Of a stretch of 64,000 nt of DNA, positions 36,088 through 45,407 are shown piece after piece. The stretch lies in contig NZ_MPNT01000014.1 of NCBI RefSeq assembly GCF_001907675.1, positions 1 to 64,000 of the forward strand. Reading direction: 5' to 3'. Below the pieces are notes generated by a model. That model worked only from the letters and a program-made list of their open reading frames with translations. It was not told the DNA's origin and ran no database searches. Within the stretch, counting starts at the first letter, position 1; every line of letters begins with the position of its first letter. The stretch is from Mycobacterium paraffinicum (lineage in GTDB: Bacteria; Actinomycetota; Actinomycetes; Mycobacteriales; Mycobacteriaceae). A program made the translations under genes and the position numbers.

Positions 36088-37248
36088 TTAGTCGAGCGCC
36101 TGCTCGAGGTCTGCCAGCAGGTCGGCCACGTCTTCGATGCCGACCGACAGCCGGACCAGGTCGTCGGGCACTTCCAATTGCGAACCGGCCGTCGACGCGT
36201 GCGTCATCGCGCTGGGGTGCTCGATCAGCGACTCCACACCCCCGAGCGATTCGGCCAGGATGAACACCTCGGTGCGGGCGCACAGATCCCGGGCGGCTTG
36301 CCGGCCGCCGCGCATGCGCACTGACACCATGCCGCCGAACCCGTGCATCTGCCGGGCGGCGACCTGGTGCCCGGGGTGGCCCGGCAGGCCCGGATACAGC
36401 ACGGCACTCACCGCCGGATGCCCGGCGAGGAATTCCGCTACGGCCGAACCGTTTTCGCTGTGTCGCTGCATCCGCAGCACCAGGGTCTTCAGGCCGCGCA
36501 TGGTCAGGTAGGCGTCGAACGGGCCGGGCACTGCGCCGGCACCGTTCTGCAGGAACGCGAAGGCCGCGTCCAGCTCGGCGTCGTTGGTGATCAGCGCGCC
36601 GCCCACCACGTCGGAGTGGCCGCCGATGTACTTGGTGGTCGAATGCAGCACCACGTCGGCGCCCAGCGTCAGCGGCTGCTGCAGTGCTGGCGAGGCAAAA
36701 GTGTTGTCCACCAACACCTTCGACGAGGACTGTCTACCGAGTTCGGCGAGGGCCGCGATGTCGGCGATGGACAGCAGCGGGTTGGTCGGCGTCTCCACCC
36801 AGATCAGTCGCGTCTGCGGCGTGATCGCCGCGCGGACGGCGTCCGCGTCGGACAACGCGACCGGCGTGTACTGAACGCCCCACTGCGTGAACACCTTGTC
36901 GATCAGCCGGAAGGTGCCGCCGTAGGCGTCGTTGGGGATGATCACGTGGTCGCCGGGTCGCAGCATCGCCCGCAGGGCGCAGTCGGTGGCGGCCATGCCC
37001 GAGCCGAACGCCCGCCCGTGGCTGCCTTCTTCGACGGCCGCGAGCGAGGCCTCCAGCGCCGCGCGCGTCGGATTTCCGGTGCGTGCGTATTCGAATCCGC
37101 CGCGCAGGGTGCCGACGCCGTCCTGGGCGAAGGTGCTGCTGGCGTAGATCGGGGCGTTGACCGCCCCGGTCGCCGGGTCCGGCCGGTAGCCGGCATGAAT
37201 CGCTTTGGTGGCGAGTCCGGTGAAGTGTCCGGTGCGGTCGGCGCTCAT
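36088..37248 (-). CDS. metB: Cystathionine gamma-synthase
   Basis: The 386-residue product is a PLP enzyme of the Cys/Met metabolism family. The PLP Lys is in HSTTKYIGGHSDVVGG (~residue 208). GFEYARTGNPTRAALE, SGMAATDCALRAML and WVETPTNPLL are conserved blocks, and SLGGVESLIEHPSAMTH gives the substrate-specificity end. It makes cystathionine from an activated homoserine and cysteine. With cbs encoded nearby on the same strand, both directions of trans-sulfuration are covered. Corresponds to Rv1079. Confidence 0.93.
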   Translation of the reverse strand: MSADRTGHFTGLATKAIHAGYRPDPATGAVNAPIYASSTFAQDGVGTLRGGFEYARTGNPTRAALEASLAAVEEGSHGRAFGSGMAATDCALRAMLRPGDHVIIPNDAYGGTFRLIDKVFTQWGVQYTPVALSDADAVRAAITPQTRLIWVETPTNPLLSIADIAALAELGRQSSSKVLVDNTFASPALQQPLTLGADVVLHSTTKYIGGHSDVVGGALITNDAELDAAFAFLQNGAGAVPGPFDAYLTMRGLKTLVLRMQRHSENGSAVAEFLAGHPAVSAVLYPGLPGHPGHQVAARQMHGFGGMVSVRMRGGRQAARDLCARTEVFILAESLGGVESLIEHPSAMTHASTAGSQLEVPDDLVRLSVGIEDVADLLADLEQALD

Positions 37249-37296
37249 CGACGATCAGCCTAGGCGACGGTCGCCCCGGCTACCGCGCCCGCACGA

Positions 37297-38003
37297 CTAG
37301 CCCGGCTGCGGCTCGGTTCCGTCGAGCGGCAGGCAGACCGTCGTCATGATCTTGTCCGCCAGCGTTTGCCGCTTCGAATCCCAAAGCGGGAAAAGGAAAC
37401 CGATGAAGCAGATGACCGCGTCGACGAAGTGCGCCAGGGACCGCACCACGGACATTCCGAAGCCGATGGGCTGGCCGGTGACCTCGCTGACCACCTTGAA
37501 CTTCATCACCGACTTGCCGACGCTCGACCCGGTGGTGCCCTGGCGGTAGCCGTAGTTCCAGATCAGATAGAACAGCCCCACCAGCGACGCCAACCACTGC
37601 GCGGCCAGGCCGAGGGTGGAGTTCTGGGTCGCGCAGTACTGGTTGACGGCGTACTGCGTGACGTCGGTGACGCAGGCCGTCTGCTGCGTGGCGACCAGGA
37701 TCCCGGTGCCGATGCCGTGCACGACGGCGTACGGGAGGATGTCGATGACGAACGCCAGGAACCGGCTGAGCCACGGCGTGTAGGACTCGGTCGGCAGCGT
37801 GCGGATGGCCGGCCCGGGAGGGGGTGGCGCATACCCACCGGAGGACGGCGGGGGCGGCGGATAGGAGCCGCCACCGGGCGGCGGCGGGGGCGGCGGATAG
37901 GCACCGCCGGCCGGTGCCGAGGGCGCGGTCTCCTGACCACCGGGCGATCCGGGCGGCGGCGGAGGCGGCGGGTAGGCGCCCCGGGCGGCGGTTGATCGGT
38001 CAT
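37297..38003 (-). pseudogene. pra: Pra (proline-rich antigen, RDD family) with a one-base frameshift
   Basis: The ATG at 38003 (SD GGAAGGGG) opens MTDQPPPGA but then leaves frame. Reading one base over, from about 37974, gives YPPPPPPPGSPGGQETAP, two further YPPPPP blocks, AIRTLPTESYTPWLSRF, and an RDD membrane domain ending at 37297 (LVGLFYLIWNYGYRQGTTGS; FKVVSEVTGQPIGFGMSV; DSKRQTLADKIMTTV). Exactly one extra G in the GGGG run (plus-strand CCCC, 37979-37982) would restore MTDQPPPGGAYPPPP, as in the M. tuberculosis protein Rv1078. No in-frame ATG or GTG precedes the proline region. It is either a genuine inactivating slippage or a homopolymer sequencing error; the rest is intact. Confidence 0.88.
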
Positions 38004-38105
38004 GAGCACCCCTTCCACTGCGGACCAGCTGAGCCAGGCGGCATTACAGTACCCGAGCGCACGGCGGCCCGGCGAGACATCGTCGCGCGCCGAACGGCCG
38101 CGTCG

Positions 38106-39500
38106 TCAGCGTCGCCGCGGCCCGTCGGAAAGGAATCCGAGCAGGTCATATCGGGTGATCACCCCGACGGGTTTGCCGGCCTCGACGACCATCAACGCGT
38201 CCCAGTCACGCAGCGCCTTAACGGCCGCGCTGACCAACTCCCCCGCGCCGATCATCGGCAGCGGCGGGCTCATGTGCAGCGAGACGGCGTCGGCCAATTT
38301 GGCCCGGCCCTCGAAGACCGCCGATAACAGTTCGCGCTCGGAGACGCTGCCGGCCACCTCGCCGGCCATCACCGGCGGCTCGGCGCCGACGACGGGCATC
38401 TGGGACACCCCGTACTCGCGCAGGATGCCGATGGCGTCGCGCACGGTCTCGGACGGATGCGTGTGCACCAGGTCGGGCAGCTCGCCCGATTTGCGGCGCA
38501 GCACGTCACCCACCCGGGCTTGTTCGGTCGACCCGTCGAGGCGGCTGCGCAGGAACCCGTAGGAGGACATCCAGGCGTCGTTGAAGATCTTCGCCAGGTA
38601 CCCGCGCCCGCCGTCGGGCAGCAGCACGACGATCAGCGCGTCGGGTCCGGCCTTCTCCGCCGCCTTCAGCGCGGCCACCACCGCCATCCCGCACGACCCC
38701 CCGACCAGCATCGCCTCCTCGCGGGCCAGCCGCCTGGTCATGTCGAAGGAGTCCGAGTCGGACACCGCGATGATCTCGTCGGGCACCGTGCGGTCGTACG
38801 CGTCCGGCCAGAAATCCTCGCCGACGCCCTCGACCAGGTAGGGCCGGCCGGTACCGCCGGAATACACCGACCCCTCGGGGTCGGCGCCGATGATCCGCAC
38901 GGCCCCGCCCGACACCTCCTTGAGATAGCGGCCCGCGCCGGTGATCGTGCCGCCGGTGCCGATGCCGGCGACGAAATGGGTCACCTTGCCGTCGGTGTCC
39001 GCCCAGATCTCCGGGCCGGTAGTGGCGTAGTGACTGGCCGGGCCCTCCGGGTTGGCGTACTGGTCGGGCTTCCAGGCGCCCTCGATCTCCCGGGTCAGCC
39101 GATCGGAAACGCTGTAGTAACTGTCCGGGTGCTCGGGCGGCACGGCCGTCGGGCAGACCACCACCTCGGCGCCGTAGGCGAGCAGCACGTTGCGCTTGTC
39201 CTCGCCGACCTTGTCGGGACAGACGAACACGCATTTGTAGCCGCGCTGCTGTGCGACCAGCGCCAGGCCGACGCCGGTGTTGCCGGAGGTGGGTTCGACG
39301 ATGGTCCCGCCGGGCTTCAGGAGGCCGCTCGCCTCGGCGGCGTCGATCATCCTGACCGCGATCCGGTCCTTCGAGCTGCCCCCGGGGTTGAGGTACTCGA
39401 CCTTGGCCGCCACGATGCCGGCGCCCTCGGGAACGACAGAATTCAGGCGAACGAGCGGCGTGCCGCCGATGAGCTCACTGATGTGCTGGGCGATCCGCAT
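38106..39500 (-). CDS. cbs: Cystathionine beta-synthase
   Basis: The 464-residue product is the same length as Rv1077. The PLP Lys is in NPGGSSKDRIAVRM (~residue 45), the phosphate loop is GIGTGGTITGAGRYL (~178), and EPTSGNTGVGLALVA is the substrate Ser/Asn loop. The C-terminal ~130 residues form a CBS-domain pair (VHTHPSETVRDAIGILREYG; WDALMVVEAGKPVGVITRYD) that in relatives senses adenosyl ligands. There is no N-terminal heme segment. Forms cystathionine from serine and homocysteine. It lies in a minus-strand series with metB, pra and lipU. Confidence 0.95.
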   Translation of the reverse strand: MRIAQHISELIGGTPLVRLNSVVPEGAGIVAAKVEYLNPGGSSKDRIAVRMIDAAEASGLLKPGGTIVEPTSGNTGVGLALVAQQRGYKCVFVCPDKVGEDKRNVLLAYGAEVVVCPTAVPPEHPDSYYSVSDRLTREIEGAWKPDQYANPEGPASHYATTGPEIWADTDGKVTHFVAGIGTGGTITGAGRYLKEVSGGAVRIIGADPEGSVYSGGTGRPYLVEGVGEDFWPDAYDRTVPDEIIAVSDSDSFDMTRRLAREEAMLVGGSCGMAVVAALKAAEKAGPDALIVVLLPDGGRGYLAKIFNDAWMSSYGFLRSRLDGSTEQARVGDVLRRKSGELPDLVHTHPSETVRDAIGILREYGVSQMPVVGAEPPVMAGEVAGSVSERELLSAVFEGRAKLADAVSLHMSPPLPMIGAGELVSAAVKALRDWDALMVVEAGKPVGVITRYDLLGFLSDGPRRR

Positions 39501-39569
39501 GCGTTCATCGTGTCAGGCACGTTCCCGCTGTGCACGAGGTGCTTCCCCGCGGCGCCCGTGGCGGTTGCG

Positions 39570-40637
39570 CTAGCCCGTGGCCTCGCGGATGTAGTCGCCG
39601 ATCTGGCGCAGCGACCGGACCGCTTCCGGGACCATCGGGGCGGCCAACTGGAAGTCGTGGATCTGCCCGGGCCACACCCGCACCTCGGTCGGCACCCCGA
39701 CCGCTGCCAACCGGCTGGCCGCCAGCCGCGCGTCGTGCAGCAACACCTCGGATCCGGAGACGTGGATCAGCGTCCGCGGCAGGCCGGGCTTGATGTGCTC
39801 GACCGGCTCGTAGATCTCCTCGGGCTTCCCCGCGACTTTGTGCTTGTCCGCCGCGCTGGCGACCAGCTCGGCCAGCGCGTCGAACGCCCGGCGCGAGAAC
39901 ATCGCATCGGTGTTGATGTTGGGATGGGCCTGCTTGTTTTCCTTCGCCAGCTGCAGCAGCGGCGAGATCATCACCAACGCGGCGGGCTCCTCGCCTTCCT
40001 CCAGGAGGCGCTGCGCCAACGTGAGCGCCAGGTAGCCGCCGGCGGAGTCACCGGCCAGCACGATCTGATCCGGCTGGTATCCCCGCAGCCGGAGCCACTG
40101 GTAGCCGTCGTGGCAGTCGGCGAGAGCCATCCCGATCGAGTGCTTGGGCAGCAGCCGGTAGTTGACCACCAGGACCGGCGAGTCGGCGAACTGTGACAGC
40201 GCCTCGACCAGCCGGCCGTGCGAGTTGGCCCCGCACGTCAAAAACGCGCCGCCGTGGAAGTAGACGACTACCCGGCGGGTGCCGTCGGCGGGCAGCACGC
40301 CGGGCGCTCGCACCAGCTGCGCCGAGGCGTTGGGCAGCTTCACCGTCTCGCGGACGGTGGCCGACACCGGCAGCACCACCCGGGCCGCCAGGTCGATCAG
40401 CCCCCAGGGCCAGGGGAAGTTGGGCACGTGGCTGCCGACCGACAGCACCGGCCGGATAGTGGCCCGCGACGTCAGGTTGGCCAGCCGCGCAGCAACGCTG
40501 GGCCCGGACTCGAGGACCTCGACCGGCGCGCCATCGCTCATCGCGTATCGGCGCGTCTCGGCGCGACGCGCCTTGAGAACTTGATAAGGACGAAGGGCAG
40601 TCCGGGGCGAGCCGGATACCTTACCGGGTGCGCTCAT
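39570..40637 (-). CDS. lipU: HSL-family (GDXG) lipase/esterase LipU-like
   Basis: The product has 355 residues from the ATG at 40637 with GGAAG about nine bases upstream. It belongs to the hormone-sensitive-lipase branch: VVVYFHGGAFLTCGANSHG is the oxyanion HGG motif (~residue 125), VLAGDSAGGYLALTLAQ holds the GDSAG nucleophile Ser (~195), and the acid and His lie in HVSGSEVLLHDAR and WPGQIHDFQLAAPM. It is longer at the N-terminus than H37Rv LipU (Rv1076, ~297 residues), so the first ~40 residues may be extra or the start later. Confidence 0.88.
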   Translation of the reverse strand: MSAPGKVSGSPRTALRPYQVLKARRAETRRYAMSDGAPVEVLESGPSVAARLANLTSRATIRPVLSVGSHVPNFPWPWGLIDLAARVVLPVSATVRETVKLPNASAQLVRAPGVLPADGTRRVVVYFHGGAFLTCGANSHGRLVEALSQFADSPVLVVNYRLLPKHSIGMALADCHDGYQWLRLRGYQPDQIVLAGDSAGGYLALTLAQRLLEEGEEPAALVMISPLLQLAKENKQAHPNINTDAMFSRRAFDALAELVASAADKHKVAGKPEEIYEPVEHIKPGLPRTLIHVSGSEVLLHDARLAASRLAAVGVPTEVRVWPGQIHDFQLAAPMVPEAVRSLRQIGDYIREATG

Positions 40638-40856
40638 GCTCAACACTTCCTACGCCGTCGTAGTGCGATACAGCATGTGACGGGGCAGCTGAGCGTCTGG
40701 TTCAGCCGGTTACTCGAGGCACCCAGCCAACCCCGCGAACTCAGCTTGACAGCCACTTCTTAAGAGAACGTTTAAAGAGTCCGATTTGTTACCAAGTTCG
40801 ATTCGGGCCGTGATCGGATTGTTGGCAGGCCGACCCCGCAAACATGCAAGCCCATC

Positions 40857-40862
40857 TAAACT
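40857..40862 (+). promoter_or_regulatory. Candidate -10 box of the GDSL esterase gene
   Basis: TAAACT ends seven bases before the GTG at 40870, which would make a leaderless transcript starting at that GTG. A GGAG at 40863-40866 could instead serve the ATG at 40876, so the two signals disagree by two codons. Confidence 0.35.
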
Positions 40863-40875
40863 GGAGCCCGTGTCC

Positions 40876-41844
40876 ATGCGGGTGCCCCGTCGTTCGGCGA
40901 TCGCCCTGGCCACCGCAGGCGCCCTCGCCTCGACAGGCACTGCCTATCTGGGCGCGCGCAACCTGCTCGTCGGCCAGGCGACGCACGCGCGCACCGTCAT
41001 CCCCAAGTCGTGGGACATCCCGCCGCGCGCCGACGGGGTGTACACCCGCGGCGGCGGACCGGTGGAGCGGTGGCACCGCGGCATGCCCGTCGACCTGCAT
41101 TTGATGATCTTCGGTGATTCGACGGCCGCCGGGTACGGGTGCCTGAGCGCGGAGGAAGTGCCCGGGGTGCGGATCGCGCGGGGCCTCGCCGAGCAGACCG
41201 GCAAGCGAATCCGGCTGAGCACCAAGGCCATCGTCGGCGCCACGTCGAAGGGCCTGTGCGGCCAGGTGGATGCGATGTTCGTGGCCGGGGCGCCGCCGGA
41301 CGTGGCGGTGATCATGGTGGGCGCCAACGACGTGACGGCCCTCAACGGCGTCAGCCAGTCCGCGCAGCGGCTGGGGCTCAGCGTCCGCAAGCTGCACGCC
41401 CGCGGTGCGGTGGTGATCGCCGGCACCTGCCCGGACCTGGGCGTCATCACCGCCATCCCGCAACCGCTTCGGTCGCTGGCGCACGAGCGTTGCGTGCAGC
41501 TGGCGCGCGCGCAGGCCGCGGCGGTTCGGGCCGCGGGCGGCATGCCGGTACCGCTCGGACAGTTGATGACACCGCAGTTCCGGTCAACGCCCCACGTGAT
41601 GTTCTCCCCCGACGGCTTCCACCCGTCCGCCCCGGCGTACGCGATCGCGGCCGACGCGCTGCTGCGGGCGCTGTGCGAGGCGCTGGGCGAGGAAGTCGAC
41701 ATCCCGCCGTTGGAATTGGCGGCGTCGACGACCCCGCCGGTGCTCGGTCAGCGGCACACCCGGACCAGCGTGATGTCGCGGCTGTGGCGGCGCCCGGCAC
41801 CGGGACCCGCCCCGTCCTCGTGCCCACCGGTTGGCAGCGACTAG
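40876..41844 (+). CDS. Secreted/membrane-anchored SGNH (GDSL) esterase
   Basis: The 322-residue product starts MRVPRRSAIALATAGALAST, an export signal with a possible twin-arginine-like RR. The SGNH blocks follow: MIFGDSTAAGYG (block I Ser, ~residue 80), VGANDVTAL (block III Asn), and DGFHPSAPAYA (block V Asp-x-x-His). The oxyanion Gly lies near KAIVGATSKG. Corresponds to Rv1075c, an esterase. The C-terminal ~45 residues are a Pro/Ser-rich tail. A GTG at 40870 is an alternative, possibly leaderless start. Confidence 0.88.
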   Translation: MRVPRRSAIALATAGALASTGTAYLGARNLLVGQATHARTVIPKSWDIPPRADGVYTRGGGPVERWHRGMPVDLHLMIFGDSTAAGYGCLSAEEVPGVRIARGLAEQTGKRIRLSTKAIVGATSKGLCGQVDAMFVAGAPPDVAVIMVGANDVTALNGVSQSAQRLGLSVRKLHARGAVVIAGTCPDLGVITAIPQPLRSLAHERCVQLARAQAAAVRAAGGMPVPLGQLMTPQFRSTPHVMFSPDGFHPSAPAYAIAADALLRALCEALGEEVDIPPLELAASTTPPVLGQRHTRTSVMSRLWRRPAPGPAPSSCPPVGSD

Positions 41845-41857
41845 ATTTGTCCTAGTC
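41839..41857 (+). promoter_or_regulatory. Inverted repeat upstream of fadA3
   Basis: GACTAG (41839-41844) and CTAGTC (41852-41857) form perfect 6-bp arms spaced by ATTTGTC. The left arm overlaps the esterase stop codon and the repeat contains TAGATT, a possible -10. It is 70 bases before the fadA3 ATG. It could be an operator or weak terminator; low certainty. Confidence 0.35.
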
Positions 41858-41927
41858 CGTCGGCGTCATGTCAACGGTTTGTGAAGCGAGCTCGCCGGAA
41901 TCCGGAAGGGATTTGAAGGGAACCGTC

Positions 41928-43145
41928 ATGCCTGAAGCCGTTATTGTCTCTGCCGCCCGCTCGCCGATCGGCCGCGCGATGAAGGGGTCGCTGGTCTCCA
42001 TGCGGCCCGACGACCTGGCCGCCCAGATGGTGCGCGCGGCGCTGGACAAGGTGCCCGCGCTCAACCCGCACCAGATCGACGACCTCATCCTGGGCTGCGG
42101 CCTGCCGGGCGGCGAGCAGGGCTTCAACATGGCGCGGGTCGTCGCCGTCGAACTCGGCTACGACTTCCTGCCGGGCACCACGGTGAACCGGTACTGCTCG
42201 TCGTCGCTGCAGACCACCCGGATGGCGTTCCACGCCATCAAGGCCGGCGAGGGCGACGCGTTCATCTCCGCCGGCGTGGAGACCGTGTCCCGGTTCGCCA
42301 AGGGCAACTCCGACTCATGGCCCGACACCAAGAACCCGATCTTCGACGCGGCCCAGGAACGCTCGACCGCCGCCGCCGCGGGCGCGGACGAGTGGCACGA
42401 TCCCCGCGCGGACGGCAACCTGCCCGACGTCTACATCGCGATGGGCCAGACCGCCGAGAACGTCGCCATCCTCACCGGCATCAGCCGCGAGGACCAGGAC
42501 CACTGGGGGGTGCGCAGCCAGAACCGCGCCGAGGAGGCCATCAAGAGCGGCTTCTTCGAGCGGGAGATCACCCCGGTGACCCTGCCCGACGGCACCACCG
42601 TCAGCACCGACGACGGCCCGCGCCCGGGCACCACCTACGAGAAGATCAGCGAGCTCAAGCCCGTGTTCCGGCCCAACGGCACGGTGACCGCCGGCAACGC
42701 GTGTCCCTTGAACGATGGCGCCGCCGCGCTGATCATCACCAGCGACACGAAGGCCAAGGAGCTGGGCCTGACGCCGCTGGCCCGCATCGTGTCCACCGGG
42801 GTCAGCGGCCTGTCGCCGGAGATCATGGGACTGGGCCCGATCGAGGCTTGCAAGAAGGCGCTGGCGCGGGCGGGCATGTCGATCAGCGACATCGACCTCT
42901 ACGAGATCAACGAGGCCTTCGCGGTCCAGGTGCTGGGCTCGGCGCGCGAGCTCGGCATGGACGAGGACAAGCTGAACGTGTCCGGTGGGGCGATCGCCCT
43001 GGGCCACCCGTTCGGCATGACCGGCGCGCGGATCGCGACCACGTTGATCAACAACCTGCAGACGCACGACAAGACGTTCGGCCTGGAGACCATGTGTGTC
43101 GGCGGCGGGCAGGGCATGGCGATGATCATCGAGCGGCTCAGCTGA
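41928..43145 (+). CDS. fadA3: Acetyl-CoA acyltransferase (thiolase) FadA3
   Basis: The product has 405 residues from the ATG at 41928 (SD GAAGGGAA), the same length as Rv1074c. The thiolase triad is intact: nucleophile Cys in [16 protein letters not shown] (~residue 93), His in [16 protein letters not shown] (~361) and acid/base Cys in [15 protein letters not shown] (~391). It carries out thiolytic cleavage of 3-ketoacyl-CoA in beta-oxidation or the reverse condensation. The neighbouring echA8/echA9 could supply earlier steps. A strong hairpin terminator follows. Confidence 0.95.
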   Translation: MPEAVIVSAARSPIGRAMKGSLVSMRPDDLAAQMVRAALDKVPALNPHQIDDLILGCGLPGGEQGFNMARVVAVELGYDFLPGTTVNRYCSSSLQTTRMAFHAIKAGEGDAFISAGVETVSRFAKGNSDSWPDTKNPIFDAAQERSTAAAAGADEWHDPRADGNLPDVYIAMGQTAENVAILTGISREDQDHWGVRSQNRAEEAIKSGFFEREITPVTLPDGTTVSTDDGPRPGTTYEKISELKPVFRPNGTVTAGNACPLNDGAAALIITSDTKAKELGLTPLARIVSTGVSGLSPEIMGLGPIEACKKALARAGMSISDIDLYEINEAFAVQVLGSARELGMDEDKLNVSGGAIALGHPFGMTGARIATTLINNLQTHDKTFGLETMCVGGGQGMAMIIERLS

Positions 43146-43245
43146 CCGCCCGCCACCGCGACCAGTCGTCGCTGGCGGCGACACGCCGAGAAGGCCCGCC
43201 CGTGAGCGCACGCGCGACGCCGTCCGCGCACACTGGCGCCCAGCA

Positions 43246-43285
43246 CGAAAAGACCGGCACACCAATCGGTGTGCCGGTCTTTTCG
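43246..43285. terminator. Bidirectional hairpin terminator between fadA3 and the Bax-inhibitor gene
   Basis: CGAAAAGACCGGCACACC (43246-43263) and its exact reverse complement (43268-43285) form an 18-bp perfect stem with an AATC loop. Terminal A4/T4 tracts on each foot give a U-run in either direction. It sits 100 bp after the fadA3 stop and 10 bp after the convergent gene's stop at 43296, so it can serve both. It is the strongest intrinsic terminator seen in the window. Confidence 0.95.
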
Positions 43286-43295
43286 TTGACGAGAG

Positions 43296-44147
43296 CTAGT
43301 CGTTCTGCAGGTAACTGAGCAGACGCAGGATCTCGATGTACAGCCAGACCAGCGTCACGGTCAGGCCCAGCGCGATGCCCCAGGCCGCCTTGTCCGGAGC
43401 CCCGGCGCGCACCATCTGGTCGGCCGCGTCGAAGTCGATCAGGAAGCTGAACGCCGCGATCCCGATGCACACCAGCGAGAAGATGATGGCGATCGGTCCG
43501 CCGCTGCGCAGGCCCAGGCCGGTTCCGCCACCGACGTGGAACATCGCGAGCACGAAATTGCCCAGCATGAGGAACAGCACGCCGAACATCGCGGCGACCA
43601 GCATCCGAGTGAACTTGGGCGTCACCCGGATGGCCCCCGTCTTGTAGACGACGAGCATGCCGAAGAACACCCCGAAGGTGCCCAGGACAGCCTCCCCGAT
43701 CAGCGCGCCGGCGTTGGCGTGCGAGACGGAGAAGTTGGCGAACACGAACGAGATGGCGCCCAGGAAGAGCCCCTCCAGGACGGCATAGCTGAGCACGATG
43801 GCCGGGCTGTCCTGCTTGCGGCCGAAGGTCGCGACCAGCACCAGCCCCAGACCGCCCAGCGCGCCGATCATGGTCAGCGGCATCGCCAGCGCCAGGTTGG
43901 ACGCCACCAGGAAGTAGGAAACCACGGCGGACACCGCCAACACGGCCAGCGTGATGCCGGTCTTGGTGACGACGTCGTCGATGGTCAGCGGACGCGAAGC
44001 CCTGGCCTCCTGGTAGGGAGCTTGGTAGGGCGCCGCGTAGGGGTCGGCTCCATAGCCCTGCATCGGGGGCGCGCCCGTGCCGAATTGCGCGTATCCGCCC
44101 TGCTGCTTGGGCAGCGAACGAAATACCGGGTTGCTTGTCTCCCGCAC
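43296..44147 (-). CDS. Bax inhibitor-1/YccA family membrane protein
   Basis: The product has 283 residues from the GTG at 44147 (AGAGGA seven bases upstream). A ~75-residue Gln/Tyr/Pro-rich cytoplasmic N-terminus ([18 protein letters not shown]) precedes seven membrane helices, including [40 protein letters not shown] and [20 protein letters not shown]. The C-terminal Asp-containing helix ([11 protein letters not shown]) is the family's pH-sensing region. Possible calcium or proton leak channel. Corresponds to Rv1072. It diverges from echA9. Confidence 0.9.
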   Translation of the reverse strand: MRETSNPVFRSLPKQQGGYAQFGTGAPPMQGYGADPYAAPYQAPYQEARASRPLTIDDVVTKTGITLAVLAVSAVVSYFLVASNLALAMPLTMIGALGGLGLVLVATFGRKQDSPAIVLSYAVLEGLFLGAISFVFANFSVSHANAGALIGEAVLGTFGVFFGMLVVYKTGAIRVTPKFTRMLVAAMFGVLFLMLGNFVLAMFHVGGGTGLGLRSGGPIAIIFSLVCIGIAAFSFLIDFDAADQMVRAGAPDKAAWGIALGLTVTLVWLYIEILRLLSYLQND

Positions 44148-44267
44148 CGTCGGGTCCTCTCTATTGGCTTCGAGCTGTGCGAACACAATCTCAACGAGCA
44201 ACGTTCCGTCCGGGTTCCCAGTCGAACTGGGCATTTTCCGGCGCCTCGAGCCTTTGCTGCTGGCGTC

Positions 44268-44296
44268 GGGTTAAAGATAACCCTTACCCGAGGGTA
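44268..44296. promoter_or_regulatory. Two adjacent palindromes in the echA9/Bax-inhibitor divergent promoter
   Basis: GGGTTA-AAGA-TAACCC (44268-44283) is followed immediately by TACCC-GA-GGGTA (44285-44296). Both are perfect. The minus strand of the first contains TATCTT, a possible -10 for the Bax-inhibitor gene. The plus strand has TAGATT further right for echA9. Paired operators or stem-loops in a shared regulatory region are plausible. Confidence 0.5.
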
Positions 44297-44359
44297 TGGC
44301 GCCGGTCGTGACGATCTAGATTTTTCCTCGAGGGTGACCCGGCGATGGGAGGTTAGGGC

Positions 44360-45394
44360 GTGACCGACGAATCGGATGAGGTTCTCACCCGCATCGACGG
44401 CGACGTCGGTCTGATCACGCTCAACCGCCCCAAGGCGATCAACTCGCTGAACCAGCAGATGGTGGACGCGCTCGGCGCGATCCTCACCGACTGGGCAAAC
44501 GACGACGCGGTGCGTGCCGTGGTGCTCGCCGGCGCCGGCGAGCGCGGGTTGTGCGCCGGCGGCGACGTGGTCTCCATCTATCACAGCGCCCGCAAGGACG
44601 GCGTCGAGGCGCGGCGGTTCTGGCGCGACGAGTACCTGCTCAATGCCCAGATCGCCGATTTCTCCAAGCCATACGTGGCGCTGATGGACGGCATCGTGAT
44701 GGGCGGCGGGGTCGGCGTCAGCGCGCACGCGAACATCCGCGTGGTGACCGACACCTCGAAGGTCGCGATGCCCGAGGTCGGTATCGGCTTCGTTCCCGAC
44801 GTGGGCGGGGCGTTCCTGCTGTCCCGGGCGCCCGGCGGGCTGGGTCTGCACGCCGCGCTCACCGGGGCGCCGTTTTCCGGGGCCGACGCGATCGCCATGG
44901 GATTCGCCGACCACTACGTCCCGCACCAGGATCTGGAGGCGTTCACCCGGGCGATCGTCGCTGATGGCGTGCAGGGCGCGCTCGCCAAGCACGCCGTCGA
45001 GCCGCCACCGAGCGAGCTTGCCGCGCAACGCGATTGGATCGACGATTGCTACGCGGGTGACACGGTCGAAGACATCGTCGCCAATCTGCGCACACACGGC
45101 GGCCCGGCCACGGAGGCGGCCGACCTGATCGCCACCCGCTCGCCGATCTCGTTGTCGGTCGCCCTGGAGGCGGTCCGGCGCGCGGCCAAACTCGAGACCG
45201 TGAAAGACGTTCTCGTTCAGGACTATCGGGTGTCGTCGGCGTCGCTGCGGTCGCACGACCTGGTCGAGGGCATCCGTGCGCAGCTGATCGACAAAGATCG
45301 CAACCCGAATTGGTCGCCGGCGACGCTGGACGCGGTGGCCGCGGCGGACGTCGAGGGGTATTTCACCCCGGTCGACGACGACTTGAGTTTCTAG
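44360..45394 (+). CDS. echA9: Enoyl-CoA hydratase/3-hydroxyisobutyryl-CoA hydrolase family protein EchA9
   Basis: The 344-residue product starts at the GTG at 44360 with GGGAGG seven bases upstream. [20 protein letters not shown] opens the crotonase fold, [19 protein letters not shown] and [20 protein letters not shown] form the oxyanion hole, and [20 protein letters not shown] has the Glu/Asp pattern of 3-hydroxyisobutyryl-CoA hydrolases rather than simple hydratases. The extended C-terminus (ECH_2 type) agrees. A role in valine catabolism is therefore inferred. Thirteen bases separate it from echA8. Confidence 0.9.
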   Translation: MTDESDEVLTRIDGDVGLITLNRPKAINSLNQQMVDALGAILTDWANDDAVRAVVLAGAGERGLCAGGDVVSIYHSARKDGVEARRFWRDEYLLNAQIADFSKPYVALMDGIVMGGGVGVSAHANIRVVTDTSKVAMPEVGIGFVPDVGGAFLLSRAPGGLGLHAALTGAPFSGADAIAMGFADHYVPHQDLEAFTRAIVADGVQGALAKHAVEPPPSELAAQRDWIDDCYAGDTVEDIVANLRTHGGPATEAADLIATRSPISLSVALEAVRRAAKLETVKDVLVQDYRVSSASLRSHDLVEGIRAQLIDKDRNPNWSPATLDAVAAADVEGYFTPVDDDLSF

Positions 45395-45407
45395 AAAGGC
45401 GATCTGG

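Noticed and set aside
41868..41885. Possible KstR half-site (CAACGGTTTG) before fadA3
   Set aside because: The right half reads TTT instead of GTT, so it misses the fixed consensus.
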